Of a stretch of 7,463 nt of DNA, positions 6,698-7,463 are shown one piece after another. The DNA is from Candidatus Omnitrophota bacterium. Lineage in GTDB: Bacteria; Hinthialibacterota; Hinthialibacteria; Hinthialibacterales; JAKPRU01. The first letter of the stretch is position 1; the number at the start of each line of letters is the position of its first letter. A program made the translations under genes and the position numbers. The stretch spans positions 1 through 7,463 of the forward strand of contig JAKPRU010000263.1 in assembly GCA_029557025.1 (NCBI GenBank), in the 5' to 3' direction. The notes beneath the pieces were generated by a model, which worked only from the letters and a program-made list of their open reading frames with translations, was not told where the DNA came from and made no database searches.

Positions 6698-7463
6698 GTC
6701 TCCGTTCCGTTTCGATCCATCCGAAAAATAACAATTCCGCTGTGCCGGTATAACTTGTGAAGTCTCTTCTCGGCCTGCATCCATTCGGGGGCACGCGACT
6801 CCTGTATGAGAATCCAGTCGATTCGGTAGCGGTCGAGAATGTCCATCGCCCGATCCCGTGTACCGCGAAATACTTCTTCGTACAGGGGGAAAATCTCTTT
6901 CTCAAAAGGACCGATGCGCCCATCCGCGAATACTTTCAGGCGTGGATAGCAATCGTAAATAATCCTTCCACCGAAGGAGAAATCGTTCAATACATTTCCT
7001 TCCGCATGGATTTCATTGAGAAATGCTGTGGCGTGTTTCAGATCAAACCAGTCACGGCTGTAAACCGGCTTGTTTAGAGTCAGCAGGAGAAAGTAGCCGA
7101 TGAGGAGAAGGAAAGAGAAGGCGGATTGAATGCGGGCACAAGGCTTTCCCCCAGGATTGGGGGAGATACGGAGGGGGTTGATTGTGGCGGGTGCAGTTCC
7201 TCCAAGCAGAGGCAGGAGCGCGATGGTGGAGAGGAACATGAATCGGAACGCGGAGAAGGAAGTTACCACAAAGACACAGAGGCATAAAGAATAAACAAGA
7301 TGGATGCCAGGCAGGAAAGAGCCAGGCAGAGACGCCTGGAAAGAGCCAGGCAGAGACGCCTGGCCTACTGGGAAGGTGGCAGGGAAAGAGCCAGGCAGAG
7401 ACGCCTGGCCTACTGGGAAGGCAAGATTTCTTAGGAGCAGCACAACAAACACGGCGGTATTGG
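6694..7463 (-). CDS. Polytopic membrane protein, C-terminal part (start outside window), interrupted by in-frame repeats
   Basis: The frame is open to the right window edge (reading NTAVFVVLLLRNLAF before the first repeat), so the gene starts outside the window. The GTG at 7452 is not a convincing start. The best-conserved part is the soluble C-terminal domain of about 120 residues: FLNE, NVLNDFSFGGRIIYDCYP, LKVFADGRIGPF and DRYRIDWILIQ. This layout (ND.S.GG..I...P...VF.DGR) is one I recognise from C-termini of large GT39-like or uncharacterised membrane proteins in environmental bacteria. Before it lies a membrane segment (AFSFLLLIGYFLLLTL), and another (FMFLSTIALLPLLGG). Between about 7258 and 7416 the frame runs through repeat DNA giving VGQASLPGSF-type and SLCLCVFVVTS peptides, and a further palindrome sits at 7147-7164. 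The TGA at 6696-6694 overlaps the next gene's ATG, so the two are probably translationally coupled. It may be functional with added peptide, or decaying; an internal start at the ATG at 7239 is also possible. Confidence 0.72.
   Translation of the reverse strand, partial: NTAVFVVLLLRNLAFPVGQASLPGSFPATFPVGQASLPGSFQASLPGSFLPGIHLVYSLCLCVFVVTSFSAFRFMFLSTIALLPLLGGTAPATINPLRISPNPGGKPCARIQSAFSFLLLIGYFLLLTLNKPVYSRDWFDLKHATAFLNEIHAEGNVLNDFSFGGRIIYDCYPRLKVFADGRIGPFEKEIFPLYEEVFRGTRDRAMDILDRYRIDWILIQESRAPEWMQAEKRLHKLYRHSGIVIFRMDRNGTET
7147..7164. repeat. Palindromic element related to that at 4050-4072
   Basis: The 7-base stem TCCCCCA / TGGGGGA has a four-base loop. Read on the minus strand it gives CTCCCCCAATCCTGGGGGA, which resembles CTCCCCCGATCTTCGGGGGA of the element at 4051-4070. 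Here it is translated as ISPNPGGK, a different reading frame of the element from that used at 4050-4072. Confidence 0.6.
7263..7290. repeat. Dispersed CACAAAGACACAGAGGC-type motif inside an ORF
   Basis: The stretch begins TTACCACAAAGACACAGAGG and continues CATAAAGA. I recognise the core (ACCACAAAGACACAGAGGCA) as a low-complexity dispersed motif seen between genes in many environmental bacterial genomes; this is memory, not a search. Read on the minus strand it gives SLCLCVFVVTS within the membrane-protein frame. Confidence 0.55.
7306..7421. repeat. Tandem CCAGGC...GCCTGG palindromic repeats inside an ORF
   Basis: There are three full copies of a 19-base unit GCCAGGCAGAGACGCCTGG at 7321-7339, 7345-7363 and 7390-7408, plus a shortened copy GCCAGGCAG at 7306-7314. 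Each full unit is a hairpin (CCAGGC / GCCTGG, loop AGAGAC). The second and third units are followed by CCTACTGGGAAGG (7364-7376 and 7409-7421). Copy-to-copy distances are 15, 24 and 45 bases, all multiples of three. The minus-strand frame reads QASLPGSF three times. Confidence 0.85.

Noticed and set aside
6698..6784. Longer start for the second GT39-like gene at 6784.
   Set aside because: It overlaps the conserved C-terminal coding region of the upstream gene; the ATGA overlap at 6694-6697 with GGAG before it is a better start.
7306..7421. CRISPR array.
   Set aside because: Copies are only 15-45 bases apart, there are no unique spacers of constant length, and there are no cas genes; these are tandem palindromic repeats.

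Overview
The window looks like bacterial chromosome with moderate G+C (mid-50s % by eye). It holds six protein-coding genes and no rRNA, tRNA, CRISPR array, transposase or phage gene. The gene families are a GlcD-type FAD oxidase, a secreted TPR protein, a FapA/DUF342 protein and three polytopic glycosyltransferase-like membrane proteins. Together with the short palindromic and dispersed repeats, this suits a Gram-negative-type environmental lineage such as a PVC relative, Omnitrophota, Sumerlaeota or Hydrogenedentota. That placement is an impression, not a demonstrated assignment.

Layout. (1) Bases 1-1631, + strand: the 3' end of a GlcD-like FAD-linked oxidase, then after 11 bases an exported TPR-like protein. 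(2) Bases 1641-3365, - strand: a FapA (DUF342) family protein, convergent with the TPR gene and separated from it by only 9 bases. (3) Bases 3366-3513: a 148-base divergent promoter region. (4) Bases 3514-5214, + strand: a GT39/ArnT-like membrane glycosyltransferase. (5) Bases 5108-6697, - strand: a second GT39-like membrane protein whose 3' end overlaps the previous gene antisense by 107 bases, with a GC-rich hairpin at the junction. (6) Bases 6694-7463, - strand: the C-terminal part of a third membrane protein, cut by the window edge and coupled to gene 5 by an ATGA overlap.

The three membrane proteins probably belong to cell-surface glycosylation (transfer of sugars from polyprenyl-phosphate donors, with acceptors unknown). 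The GlcD-like oxidase and TPR gene form a separate, probably co-transcribed unit.

The most interesting signal is the repeats inside coding sequence. Near 7258-7421 at least two unrelated repeat families (a CCAGGC/GCCTGG palindrome in several tandem copies and a CACAAAGACACAGAGGC-type dispersed motif) are piled up inside the open frame of gene 6. All repeat-to-repeat distances there (15, 24 and 45 bases) are multiples of three. A C-rich/G-rich palindrome also lies in frame in gene 4 (4050-4072), and a related one lies in gene 6 (7147-7164) but is read in a different frame. These look like small palindromic elements inserted into genes without breaking them. I see no clear new multi-gene system.
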